From positions 1 through 64,000 of the forward strand of contig CAZQVB010000014.1 in NCBI GenBank assembly GCA_964596645.1: 64,000 bases of DNA, written 5' to 3'. This DNA comes from CAVQEK01 sp964596645 (GTDB lineage Bacteria > Bacteroidota > Bacteroidia > Cytophagales > Cyclobacteriaceae). Shown here piece after piece: positions 34,114 to 43,217 of the stretch; the stretch's first letter is position 1; each line of letters starts with the position of its first letter. The position numbers and the translations under genes were made by a program. The notes beneath the pieces were generated by a model, which made no database searches, was not told where the DNA came from, and saw nothing but the letters and a program-made list of their open reading frames with translations.

Positions 34114-35130
34114 ATGAGTATCGATCATCTGCTGGGACTTTATTTAAATGGTCAGGCCTCCGAACAGCAAGCGGCTGTTGTGGAGAAGTGGATCAGTGAG
34201 TCTTCAGATAACCAGATGGTTTTTCAACAGCTACAGCGCGTTTGGCATTCCAGGCCTACTGAGTCACTCTTTTTTAATTCGCCCAAGGTGGAAGATCATG
34301 TGTGGCAAAGGCTGCATAAAAGCTCGATGATAAAGACTAGCTGGTTTAGCATTCGTCCCCTTCTCCGTGTAGCAGCGGCCATTATTACTTTCCTTGCCGT
34401 AGGGGTGGTCATCTATTTCCTATCCTCTCCGGCATCTGTTGTTCCCTCAAAAGATCCTGTCATTGTAAAGGCCAACCCCGCTGGTGTGAAATCAACCCTG
34501 CGATTGCCTGATGGCTCCACCGTAGTACTCAATGCCGAAAGCACCATACGTTTTGCTTTTTCCGAGGCAGATACGATTCGCCAGGTTTTGCTGGATGGTG
34601 AGGCATATTTTAAGGTACAACCTGATCAAGCCCGTCCCTTTGTGGTGGTGGCTGGCCGTATGCGTACCGAGGCACTTGGCACATCTTTCAATGTAAGGGC
34701 TTATTCGTCGGAACAGCATTGCTCTGTGGCGTTGGAAGAGGGGCTTGTGAAAATAAAGGTGGATGACGCCTCGCACACCGGCCTTTTATTGCAGCCGGGA
34801 GAACTGGCGCGCTACGACGCCACCAGCGGTGAGACAACAACAGAGCATTTTGACATGCGTGAATTGCTCTCCTGGAAAGAAGGCATTTTGTACTTCAACA
34901 AGAGCAGTTTGCAAGAAGTGACATCAAGGCTCAGCAGATGGTATGATGTGGATTTTCAACTCATCAACTACAACGGGCAGCCCTGGTACTACTCGGGGGA
35001 ATTCAGACAAGACGAGTACCTGGACATAATACTGGAAAGCATGAGCTACTCCAAGCATTTTCGCTTCGACATCACTCAAGACACCGTGCGAATGTATTTT
35101 GATGAAAGTAATAAAGCATTTTCGCAATGA
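34114..35130 (+). CDS. FecR-type anti-sigma factor
   Basis: A 338-residue inner-membrane protein. A cytoplasmic N-terminal anti-sigma region (MSIDHLLGLYLNGQASEQQ) is followed by one transmembrane helix (AAAIITFLAVGVVIYFL, about 87-103) and a periplasmic FecR domain with STLRLPDGSTVVLNAEST and RPFVVVAGRMRTEALGTSFNVRA, then a C-terminal domain. It receives the signal from the STN domain of the following SusC protein and releases the sigma factor encoded upstream. Confidence 0.9.
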   Translation: MSIDHLLGLYLNGQASEQQAAVVEKWISESSDNQMVFQQLQRVWHSRPTESLFFNSPKVEDHVWQRLHKSSMIKTSWFSIRPLLRVAAAIITFLAVGVVIYFLSSPASVVPSKDPVIVKANPAGVKSTLRLPDGSTVVLNAESTIRFAFSEADTIRQVLLDGEAYFKVQPDQARPFVVVAGRMRTEALGTSFNVRAYSSEQHCSVALEEGLVKIKVDDASHTGLLLQPGELARYDATSGETTTEHFDMRELLSWKEGILYFNKSSLQEVTSRLSRWYDVDFQLINYNGQPWYYSGEFRQDEYLDIILESMSYSKHFRFDITQDTVRMYFDESNKAFSQ

Positions 35131-35243
35131 GATTTTCAAATAAGCAGTGCGCTGCGAGCGGATTGCACGAACAATAACAGATTATCTAAAACTTAAATAT
35201 AGGGCGTATGAAAAGAGACTGATTCTAGAAAAACCCAAAAAAA

Positions 35244-35290
35244 GGCTCCGGAAAAGATAAATATTTGGCCGTATTCACTTTCCCGAAGCC
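35244..35290 (+). promoter_or_regulatory. inverted repeat in the susC leader
   Basis: GGCTCCGGAAAAG (35244-35256) and CTTTCCCGAAGCC (35278-35290) are complementary at 11 of 13 positions. They lie 40 bases upstream of the susC ATG and enclose AAATATTTG. It may be an RNA leader hairpin or an operator around the promoter. Confidence 0.35.
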
Positions 35291-35329
35291 ACAGATGATT
35301 AAATGTTTTCACACTTAACACTTAAAATT

Positions 35330-38300
35330 ATGAAAAGTAAACTACTTCAACTAGTTGTAGGGATGACAAAGCTTATGTTCTACGGCCTGACGATCCAGTG
35401 CATGTTCGTCTCCGTAATGATCGCTTCCGATCTGAATGCACAAAAGATAGAGAGCGTAAAGGAAGTTTACCTCAGTCTGTCGCTTAAGGATGCCAACGTG
35501 GTAGAGGCTTTTAAAGCCATTGAGCAGCAAACGGATTTTAAATTTGCCTACGACCACAGCGTGATTAATAAAAAGCTGAAGCTGAACGTGCGCAGTGGCG
35601 AAATGTCGGTGGCCGATTTGCTCTTGCAAATTTCCAAAGATGCCGGTCTTAAATTCAGGCAGGTAAACAATTACATCAACGTAGATCGGCTGGACAAAAA
35701 CCAGAAGGTGCTCGAAGTCAACCTCCAGGCACGTACAGTCATGGGCAGGGTAACTACCGAGGAAGATGGCGAGGGCCTGCCCGGTGTGAACGTGATTGTA
35801 AAAGGTACCAGCCAGGGCACTGTCAGCGACATTGAAGGTCGCTATTCACTCGATGTACCAGATGATAATGCTGTTCTGGTCTATTCTTCTGTAGGATATA
35901 TTCAGGAAGAGGTAGAAGTAGGCGGCCGGTCAGTGATAGACCTCACTATGGTACAAGACATCACCGCACTCGATGAAATAGTGGTGGTAGGCTACGGTAC
36001 GCAAAAGAAAAAGGACCTTACCTCGGCCATTTCTACGGTAAAGGGAGAAACACTACAGACCAACAAGACAGCCAACTGGTCTACGGCCCTGCAGGGCATA
36101 GCACCCGGTGTAGAGGTACAGGGCAACCAGGGAAGGCCCGGTGCCGGAGCTACAATACGAATTCGCGGAGTTGGCTCCATTAGCGGCGCTACCAATCCGC
36201 TGGTGGTGGTCGATGGTATACCCATGGGCTCCGATGCTGTAGCCCCTCAGGACATAGAATCGGTGGAAGTGCTTAAGGATGCGGCCTCTACCGCCATTTA
36301 TGGTTCTCGAGGCGCCAATGGCGTAATTTTGATCACGACAAAAAGTGGCGCTACATTGCCAAAAGGCAAAGTGAATGTGAGCCTCAACAGCTATGCCGGA
36401 GTAGAAGAACCCGCCAAACAGCTCGATTTTTTGAATGCGGAACAGTGGGCACAGTTGGCGAAAGAAACCAACGAGAATGCCGCTTCCACACCTCCACAAA
36501 TGGCCACCTGGATACTGAACAACGATCCTAACTACGATGGCACCGACTCGGACTGGCAGGATGCTATGTTTCAGCAGGGCGTTATACAAGAGCACCAGCT
36601 ATCGATCAGTGGCAATAGCGAGGCCGGCAACTTTTATATCTCCGGGGGCTATTTTAGCCAGGAGGGCATCATGGTGAGAACAGACTATGAGCGATTCAAC
36701 TTGAGGATCAATTCCAACTGGAGAAAGGGCAGGTTCACTTTTGGCGAGAGCATAGGCTTTAGGCAGGAAAATAATGAAGATGAGGACGTTCAGGGCGGCC
36801 GCAGCCATATCGAGGAAATGATGAAGCAAACGGCTCCTGTGAAAATATATGACAGCACCAGACTAGGCGGCTATGGCGGGCCAACAGGTTCTGATGGACA
36901 CGATGCGGCCAACCCCTACGGTGTAGCGCACAGGCGTACGAGGATTAACCATGGCAACTTGTTTACAGCAGCACTTTGGGGCGAATATGAAATCATTGAC
37001 GGACTCAGGGTGAAAACCAATCTTGGCTATCAAAATGACATAGTGCATACCGAAGACATTGAGTTGCAGTCGGACTTCGGCCCGAAATCGATTGACCGCA
37101 CACGTGCCTTTGAGCGTATGGACCGCAGCTATCGATGGGCATGGGAAAACACCCTTACCTATAGCAGAAGCATTGGCGACCACGACTTTACGGGCATGGT
37201 AGGCTATACATCTGAATATGCATTTGGCCACGATTTTTCAGCCGAAGGATTCGATATCGACAGTGAAGAATTGAATACCTTAAACCTGATACAAGCCAAT
37301 CCAGGCGTAAACGGTGGAGAAGATGAGTGGGCACTGACTTCCATTCTGGCCCGGGTAATGTACTCTTACAAGGGCAGGTACCTGATCACTGCCAACTGGC
37401 GGCGTGACGGTACGAGCAGGTTTGCTGAGGAAAACCGTTTTGGCAATTTCCCCTCCGTTTCTGTAGGCTGGCATCTGGGCGACGAGCCGTTTATGTCGGG
37501 TGTTGAGGCCATTAGCAATTTGAAACTTCGCGCCAGCTATGGTACGGTAGGCAATCAGAACCCTGTTGGCAACTATGCCCGTTTCAGCCGTCTGCGGGCA
37601 GGAGCAAATTATACATTTGCAGACGGCGCCACAGGCAAACTCATCGGTGTAGTGCCTCGTCAATTTGCCAATCCCAATTTACAATGGGAGTCTGTCACAC
37701 AGACTGATATAGGCCTGGATTTAGGTCTTTTCAATGAAGCCCTCACCATCACCGCTGATTATTACATTAAGGATACCGATGACATGCTCGTTTCAGTTCC
37801 AATTCCGGAATCATCGGGCAGCTTGAGTGGTGTAAGCATGAATGCGGGCAGCATACGCAATCAGGGTTTTGAGTTTATGGCTACATACCGCCACTCTTTT
37901 GGGGACTTCAATCTCGACCTTTCCGGCAACTTTGCCACCCTACACAATGAAGTGCTTTCACTGGGTGTAGAAGGAGCGGCTATCACTGGCGCTAATGTGG
38001 AGTTCAACAACCAGGGTGTATCCAGGACAGAGGCAGGCCATCCGGTAGGAGCATTTTATGGTTACTACGCCGATGGCATATTCCAGTCTGAAGAGGAAGT
38101 GCTGGCACATACCAGTACCAGCGGTGCAGTCATTCAGCCAGCCGCTAAGCCAGGCGACATACGCTTTCGCGATGTCAATGACGATGGAACTATATCACCC
38201 GATGACCGGCGGTTTATAGGCAGCCCTATGCCAGATCTTACCTACGGCTTTAGAATTGCAGGAGATTGGAAAGGGTTTGATTTTGACATGTTCTTCCAGG

Positions 38301-38749
38301 GCACCGAAGGCAATGACATTTATGCCGAATTGATGGCGTGGACGCAGGGCATGCACAATAACTTCAACGCCACTACGGCTGTGTTGGACCGATGGACACC
38401 CAACAATGCGAGCAACACCATCCCTCGCGCGGTGCGCAACGATCCAAACAGCAACATTAAAAATGCTTCGACCCGTTACATTCAGGACGGCTCTTATTTG
38501 AGAATGCGATCGTTGATGATTGGCTATTCATTGCCCAAAACCATCACAGAGTCACTGTCGCTGCAAAACATCCGCTTCTACTTTGTTGGACGCAATTTGC
38601 TCACCTTTACGGATTATCCGTTTTACGATCCTGAAATTGGCTCCAATGCCGTTGGTACAGGTGGAAACATCAATACCTCACGCGGTGTAGACAACGGCTA
38701 CTATCCTCAGGCACGGTCGTACATGCTCGGTATACAAATAGATTTTTAA
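35330..38749 (+). CDS. SusC/RagA TonB-dependent receptor with STN signalling domain
   Basis: An 1139-residue outer-membrane transporter. The start ATG 35330 gives MKSKLLQLVV and a signal region; an upstream ATG at 35303 is less suitable. Residues about 45-120 form an STN domain (VVEAFKAIEQQTDFKFAYD), followed by a carboxypeptidase-D-like domain (VMGRVTTEEDGEGLPGVNVIVKG), the SusC signature (LDEIVVVGYGTQKKKDLT), a plug (IRIRGVGSISGATNPLVVVDG) and a long beta barrel ending in LGIQIDF. It imports oligosaccharides with its SusD partner, powered by TonB. The STN domain links it to the upstream FecR and sigma factor. Confidence 0.93.
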   Translation: MKSKLLQLVVGMTKLMFYGLTIQCMFVSVMIASDLNAQKIESVKEVYLSLSLKDANVVEAFKAIEQQTDFKFAYDHSVINKKLKLNVRSGEMSVADLLLQISKDAGLKFRQVNNYINVDRLDKNQKVLEVNLQARTVMGRVTTEEDGEGLPGVNVIVKGTSQGTVSDIEGRYSLDVPDDNAVLVYSSVGYIQEEVEVGGRSVIDLTMVQDITALDEIVVVGYGTQKKKDLTSAISTVKGETLQTNKTANWSTALQGIAPGVEVQGNQGRPGAGATIRIRGVGSISGATNPLVVVDGIPMGSDAVAPQDIESVEVLKDAASTAIYGSRGANGVILITTKSGATLPKGKVNVSLNSYAGVEEPAKQLDFLNAEQWAQLAKETNENAASTPPQMATWILNNDPNYDGTDSDWQDAMFQQGVIQEHQLSISGNSEAGNFYISGGYFSQEGIMVRTDYERFNLRINSNWRKGRFTFGESIGFRQENNEDEDVQGGRSHIEEMMKQTAPVKIYDSTRLGGYGGPTGSDGHDAANPYGVAHRRTRINHGNLFTAALWGEYEIIDGLRVKTNLGYQNDIVHTEDIELQSDFGPKSIDRTRAFERMDRSYRWAWENTLTYSRSIGDHDFTGMVGYTSEYAFGHDFSAEGFDIDSEELNTLNLIQANPGVNGGEDEWALTSILARVMYSYKGRYLITANWRRDGTSRFAEENRFGNFPSVSVGWHLGDEPFMSGVEAISNLKLRASYGTVGNQNPVGNYARFSRLRAGANYTFADGATGKLIGVVPRQFANPNLQWESVTQTDIGLDLGLFNEALTITADYYIKDTDDMLVSVPIPESSGSLSGVSMNAGSIRNQGFEFMATYRHSFGDFNLDLSGNFATLHNEVLSLGVEGAAITGANVEFNNQGVSRTEAGHPVGAFYGYYADGIFQSEEEVLAHTSTSGAVIQPAAKPGDIRFRDVNDDGTISPDDRRFIGSPMPDLTYGFRIAGDWKGFDFDMFFQGTEGNDIYAELMAWTQGMHNNFNATTAVLDRWTPNNASNTIPRAVRNDPNSNIKNASTRYIQDGSYLRMRSLMIGYSLPKTITESLSLQNIRFYFVGRNLLTFTDYPFYDPEIGSNAVGTGGNINTSRGVDNGYYPQARSYMLGIQIDF

Positions 38750-38765
38750 TCATTTAAAAAGGATC

Positions 38766-40487
38766 ATGATGAAAGCGAAATATATAATAACACTCGCACT
38801 GGCTTCCCTAATGGTGTTTGGTTGTTCAGAGGATTTTATGGAAAAAGATGACCCGGCCAATGTTACGGTCGACTCATACTACACCAAAGAGGCGCACGCC
38901 GATGCCGCCGTCACTGCCATCTATGCCACACTGAACAAGCAAGGCATGTTTTTCAGAGAGATGGTACACTGGCCAGATCAACTCAGCGATGAGTTTTTCG
39001 CTACAGGCTTTGCAGCCGGTGCCGGCTTGTGGGGCAGCATTACCCAGCACGACGTAACAGCGGGTGGCGGTGAATTAGGCAATTTGTGGGGCCGGCTATA
39101 CGAAGGCATTTATGCCGCCAACGTGGCCATAGCCCGTATACCCGGCATACGCGATACAGATGTGAGCTTCACGGAGGCAGATGAAAAATTCTATATGGGG
39201 CAGGCGCATTTCCTTCGGGCATATTACTATTTCATTCTTACCAATTATTTTGGGGATATCATCCCGATGAACACAGAAATTGTGCAATCGCAAGCAGACT
39301 TTTATAATGCACCGGCTGCAGAAGGTGAAATACTGCAACTCATGATCGATGATTTGCAGAAAGCTCAAATGTACCTTCCCAAAGTAGATGCCTACAGAGG
39401 AACAATGAACATGGGCAGGGCTACAAAGGGTGCAGCCACTGCTTTGCTGGGTAAGCTGTATCTGTATAGGAAAGATTGGGCCAATGCATCTACAGAGCTG
39501 GCTAAGCTGATCAACGATCAAGCCACCTATGGCACGTATGATTTGGTTGACTATCGCTCGCTGCACAGTGGCAACAATGAAAACAACAACGAGTCCATTT
39601 GGGAGATTCAATTTGCAGACCTTGGCGGTGGCGACTGGGCTGCAGGCGGCGATAATCCTACGCAAAACGAAGTGCAGTATTTCACCACCAGCCGCAGCCA
39701 TAACCGCAAAACGGATGGCAAGCACTGGTGGAATTTTGCCATCCGTCAGGATCGGGCATACGGTGGCCGCACAAATGCTACAGAAGAGACTGGTGTGCGC
39801 AGCGATTTGTGGGCGTTTGAAAATGACGGCACAAACTTTATAGACAACCGTGCATATGCCACCTTCTGGGGAATAGAAAATGGTGCCACCTACACCAGCC
39901 AGCAGCACGATGCCATTGTATTACATGAAGGCACTGAGTTAAATGTGGCTGGTAAAAAAGAGCTTGCCTGGTTTGAGCAGAGTTTCAATCCCCACCCGGT
40001 GGAGGGTTATTGCCTTGGCTTACGCAAGTGTGAAGTAGACGTGGGATATGGTTTTAACCGACGCTGGACAAACTATGTGGATATTCGCTATGCCGATGTG
40101 CTGCTGATGTACGCTGAGGCCAGACTGATGCAGGGTGATGAAGCTGCAGCAAAGCAATACATACAAATGGTGCGTGACAGGGCCAATGAGGCTATGAATG
40201 ATCAGCCAGGCCTGCCGAGCTCTTCTGCCGGCACACTGCCCAACGTAGACCAGTTGATGGCCGACAAAGGGTGGACACTCACTCAAGTGCTTCAACATGA
40301 GCGCTATGTAGAGTTGTTTGGTGAAGGCTCGCGATGGTTTGATGTACAGCGCTGGGGCATTACCGATCAGGTGCTTGGCTACAAACCCGGCTATGCCACC
40401 ATGAAGGCCAACGACTTCCTGCTTCCGGTGCCTCAAAGCGAAGTGGATAACAACCCAAACTTCGACGGCAACAAAGCCAACCGTTAG
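38766..40487 (+). CDS. SusD/RagB surface glycan-binding lipoprotein
   Basis: A 573-residue lipoprotein with lipobox LMVFGCSED (Cys about residue 20). It has the SusD helical-repeat fold: YYTKEAHADAAVTAIYATL, FLRAYYYFILTNYFGD (about 150-165), RATKGAATALLGKLYLYRKDW, DVLLMYAEARL and the C-terminal RYVELFGEGSRWFDVQRWG, all hallmark segments. It caps the SusC barrel and binds the glycan. It is 16 bases after susC and ends before a strong terminator. Two ATG codons are adjacent at the start. Confidence 0.93.
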   Translation: MMKAKYIITLALASLMVFGCSEDFMEKDDPANVTVDSYYTKEAHADAAVTAIYATLNKQGMFFREMVHWPDQLSDEFFATGFAAGAGLWGSITQHDVTAGGGELGNLWGRLYEGIYAANVAIARIPGIRDTDVSFTEADEKFYMGQAHFLRAYYYFILTNYFGDIIPMNTEIVQSQADFYNAPAAEGEILQLMIDDLQKAQMYLPKVDAYRGTMNMGRATKGAATALLGKLYLYRKDWANASTELAKLINDQATYGTYDLVDYRSLHSGNNENNNESIWEIQFADLGGGDWAAGGDNPTQNEVQYFTTSRSHNRKTDGKHWWNFAIRQDRAYGGRTNATEETGVRSDLWAFENDGTNFIDNRAYATFWGIENGATYTSQQHDAIVLHEGTELNVAGKKELAWFEQSFNPHPVEGYCLGLRKCEVDVGYGFNRRWTNYVDIRYADVLLMYAEARLMQGDEAAAKQYIQMVRDRANEAMNDQPGLPSSSAGTLPNVDQLMADKGWTLTQVLQHERYVELFGEGSRWFDVQRWGITDQVLGYKPGYATMKANDFLLPVPQSEVDNNPNFDGNKANR

Positions 40488-40510
40488 AACATTAACTGAA
40501 TGTAAAAGAA

Positions 40511-40551
40511 CAGAGGCCGGGGCGGTATTGCTTCCCCGGCCTCTGCTTTTT
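40511..40551 (+). terminator. strong intrinsic terminator of the susCD transcript
   Basis: CAGAGGCCGGGG (40511-40522) and CCCCGGCCTCTG (40534-40545) are perfect 12-bp complements around an 11-base loop, followed by C and a run of T to 40551. It separates susCD from the DUF1080 gene. Confidence 0.92.
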
Positions 40552-40650
40552 ACCGTTGAGTAATTTTTAAGAAAACCATTAATTTAGCCAATAGATTTAG
40601 TAGCATCTGTCAATGTTCCTTTGATAACCTGTAGCCGATCAAATGAAATT

Positions 40651-41388
40651 ATGATTCGATTTTTTGTATTGCTTGCAATGTGTAGCCCTATATGCCTGAC
40701 AAGCGCTCAGGCAGTAATGAATAATAATGACGCCACACAACTTTTCAACGGCCAGAACCTCTCCGGCTGGCAGGTGCCCGAAGGTGATAATGGCCACTGG
40801 CAGGTGGTAGACGGGGTGATCGACTATGACGCCATGAGCGAAAGCCCGAAAGATAAAAACCTGTGGACAGAGCAGCGTTATGGCGATTTTGAGCTCTGGG
40901 TGGACTGGCGCATTAAATCAACTCCCTGGACGAACACCCGAGTACCCATCGTACTGCCCGACGGCACATACAAGCGCAATGAACATGGAGAAGTCATCCG
41001 CATGTCGGTGCCCGACTCCGACTCGGGAATATTGCTGCGGGGCACCGACAAGGCGCAGGTCAATATCTGGTGCTGGCCTGTGGGCTCGGGCGAAGTGTAT
41101 GGCTACCGTACCGATGCTGCTATGAGTGCCGAGGTGAAACGGGGCGTAACCCCACGCACCATTGCCGATCGCCACATCGGCGAATGGAACACTTTCCATA
41201 TAATAGTAAAGGGCAATCGTCTCACAGTACACCTCAATGATACACTAGTGATTGACGATGCGGAGCTGCCTGGCCTGCCATCGCGCGGCCCCATTGGCCT
41301 GCAGCACCACGGCATTCGCAGAGACAACCAATGGGTGACACCGCCCAGCCTTGTGCAGTTTCGCAACATTTACATAAAAGAGCTATAA
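40651..41388 (+). CDS. secreted DUF1080 protein, 3-keto-disaccharide hydrolase-like
   Basis: A 245-residue secreted protein with signal peptide (FVLLAMCSPICLTSAQA), started at ATG 40651 rather than the upstream TTG at 40621. The jelly-roll DUF1080 domain shows LFNGQNLSGWQ, DFELWVDWRIK, DSDSGILLRG, IGEWNTFHIIVKGNRLTVHLND and the final VQFRNIYIKEL. Members hydrolyse 3-keto-glycosides or bind glycans. It lies right after the terminated susCD transcript and presumably serves the same carbohydrate, but has its own promoter. Confidence 0.85.
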   Translation: MIRFFVLLAMCSPICLTSAQAVMNNNDATQLFNGQNLSGWQVPEGDNGHWQVVDGVIDYDAMSESPKDKNLWTEQRYGDFELWVDWRIKSTPWTNTRVPIVLPDGTYKRNEHGEVIRMSVPDSDSGILLRGTDKAQVNIWCWPVGSGEVYGYRTDAAMSAEVKRGVTPRTIADRHIGEWNTFHIIVKGNRLTVHLNDTLVIDDAELPGLPSRGPIGLQHHGIRRDNQWVTPPSLVQFRNIYIKEL

Positions 41389-41650
41389 ACATTTGCCTCC
41401 TGGTTGCACTGCACCGGCGTAATTTTACGCATATATCGTCAGATTTATTACCTGTCTCATTGGTGCATCAGTTGGTATGGCAAAAGGAATAATATAGCTC
41501 TTGCATGTGCGCTAGGCCATTCCCGGTATAGGCGCCCTGTACTTAATGATGAAAATGATGAAATACATGCTCACTTGATTTTTGTCATTCATTCAATGCT
41601 GCTTTTGCCTCTACTTTGCCATTACTTTTGCAGCTTCTAACAACCAATCA

Positions 41651-42925
41651 ATGGACTTTTACAGCATCATTCTCATCATCCTGTTTCTCAACGGGATCAT
41701 CGCCATTGCCTTTGAGCACAGTCTTCAGATCAACAAGAGCTGGATCGCCATCTTCACAGGTTCTGCTATGTGGATCATCCTTGCCTTTGGCAAAGATCCT
41801 CAGATGCTAAGCCACGCCATAGGAGAAGGCACACAGGAGATTTTTGGCCTCATCGTTTTTCTCATTGGCGCCATGACCATAGTAGAGATGATGGCCCACT
41901 TCCGATTTTTCACCTGGGTGGAGGTGAAGTTGCTGAGGTTGCAAATATCCAACGAGCTTCTTTTTTGGATTCTCGGAGGCATTACCTTCTGTGCATCGGC
42001 CGTGCTCGACAACCTCACCAGCACCCTCATCATGATACAGATCGGCAAGCACCTGTACATCAGGCCGCGCAACTTCAACATCTTTGTGATCAATACAGTG
42101 ATAGCGGCCAATGCGGGCGGGGCTATGTCGCCGGTAGGCGATGTTACCACCATTATGCTGTGGCTGGAGGGTAAGTTTACGGCATGGCAAATACTGTTTT
42201 TTGGTGCCTTGCCTTCGTTGGCGGCATGGGTGGTGCCTCAGGCGCTGATGGTGCGGCAGATAGAGCATGAAGATCGTATGGGCAGGGAGATTCAAAAAAT
42301 ATTGCCGCTGCAATGGAACATCATCCTGCTTGGTCTCATCACATTTGGCTTTGCCATCATCGTGAACCTGGTACACCTGCCACCATTCATTGGCATACTG
42401 CTCGGGCTGGGCGTGGCTGCCATCGTCATCGATTTCCGCTTGAAAAAAGGCACCCTCAAAAAGAAATCGAATAAGATTGTGAACGTGATCCGAACCATCG
42501 ATATGTCTACCATCATTTTCTTTATCGGCATACTGCTGGCCGTGCAGGCCTTGGGATACCACGGTATTCTGGATCGAATTGCAATTCTGGTTTTTGGCGA
42601 AAATCCCGGAGCGGACCCGTCGCGCATCATCACCGGCCATGTGAGCCTGGGCCTAATTTCTTCCTTTCTCGACAACGTGCCACTTACGGCCGCCGCCATG
42701 GATATGCTTCCCGACACCATTGACTATCATTATTGGATACTGCTGGCCATTACAGCCGGTACTGGCGGTAGTGTACTCATCATAGGCTCGGCTGCCGGAG
42801 TGGCCGCTATGGGCCAGGTACCCACGCTCAGGTTTTCTGAATACGCCAGAAGGGGCGCTATACCCGCACTGCTCGGTTATGCGGCGGCTGTGGCTGTGTG
42901 GTGGCTGCAGTTTCAGTATGTGTAA
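41651..42925 (+). CDS. nhaD: NhaD-type Na+/H+ antiporter
   Basis: A 424-residue inner-membrane protein with about twelve hydrophobic segments. The start is ATG 41651, where a hydrophobic segment begins at once; the extension to 41582 looks non-coding. NhaD features include VLDNLTSTLIMIQIG and NTVIAANAGGAMSPVGDVTT, the Asn/Asp-rich re-entrant elements of the ArsB/NhaD superfamily, and the second half has SSFLDNVPLTAAAMDM with GTGGSVLIIGSAAG. It expels sodium in exchange for protons, as expected in a marine or saline-tolerant organism. Confidence 0.87.
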   Translation: MDFYSIILIILFLNGIIAIAFEHSLQINKSWIAIFTGSAMWIILAFGKDPQMLSHAIGEGTQEIFGLIVFLIGAMTIVEMMAHFRFFTWVEVKLLRLQISNELLFWILGGITFCASAVLDNLTSTLIMIQIGKHLYIRPRNFNIFVINTVIAANAGGAMSPVGDVTTIMLWLEGKFTAWQILFFGALPSLAAWVVPQALMVRQIEHEDRMGREIQKILPLQWNIILLGLITFGFAIIVNLVHLPPFIGILLGLGVAAIVIDFRLKKGTLKKKSNKIVNVIRTIDMSTIIFFIGILLAVQALGYHGILDRIAILVFGENPGADPSRIITGHVSLGLISSFLDNVPLTAAAMDMLPDTIDYHYWILLAITAGTGGSVLIIGSAAGVAAMGQVPTLRFSEYARRGAIPALLGYAAAVAVWWLQFQYV

Positions 42926-43084
42926 AAAAATAGCCTTTTCCCTGCTTACCATGCGCTTCGATAGCCGGCCTGACGACATTTGACAGGCGATATTGTAAAA
43001 TCGTGCCATATGCGCAGTGGAGTTTGGTGAGGCCGATATTTGTGTGTCTCTTCTAACATGTATGAATTGTAAGAAATAAATCAG

Positions 43085-43112
43085 CCGCACAATATTTATT
43101 TTATTGGTGCGG
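43085..43112 (+). terminator. weak candidate terminator downstream of nhaD
   Basis: CCGCACAAT (43085-43093) pairs with ATTGGTGCGG (43103-43112) with one bulged G. The downstream T tract is interrupted (TTTCTGCCGTTTTT). It is about 160 bases after nhaD and before the next gene. Confidence 0.35.
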
Positions 43113-43217
43113 TTTCTGCCGTTTTTAGACAATTTTACCCGGCATTCATTTTTTATCTTTAGTTCAATTTTTAGGCATTCGATAGTATGCTGCAATAGCA
43201 CGAAAAGGCCACCGTAC

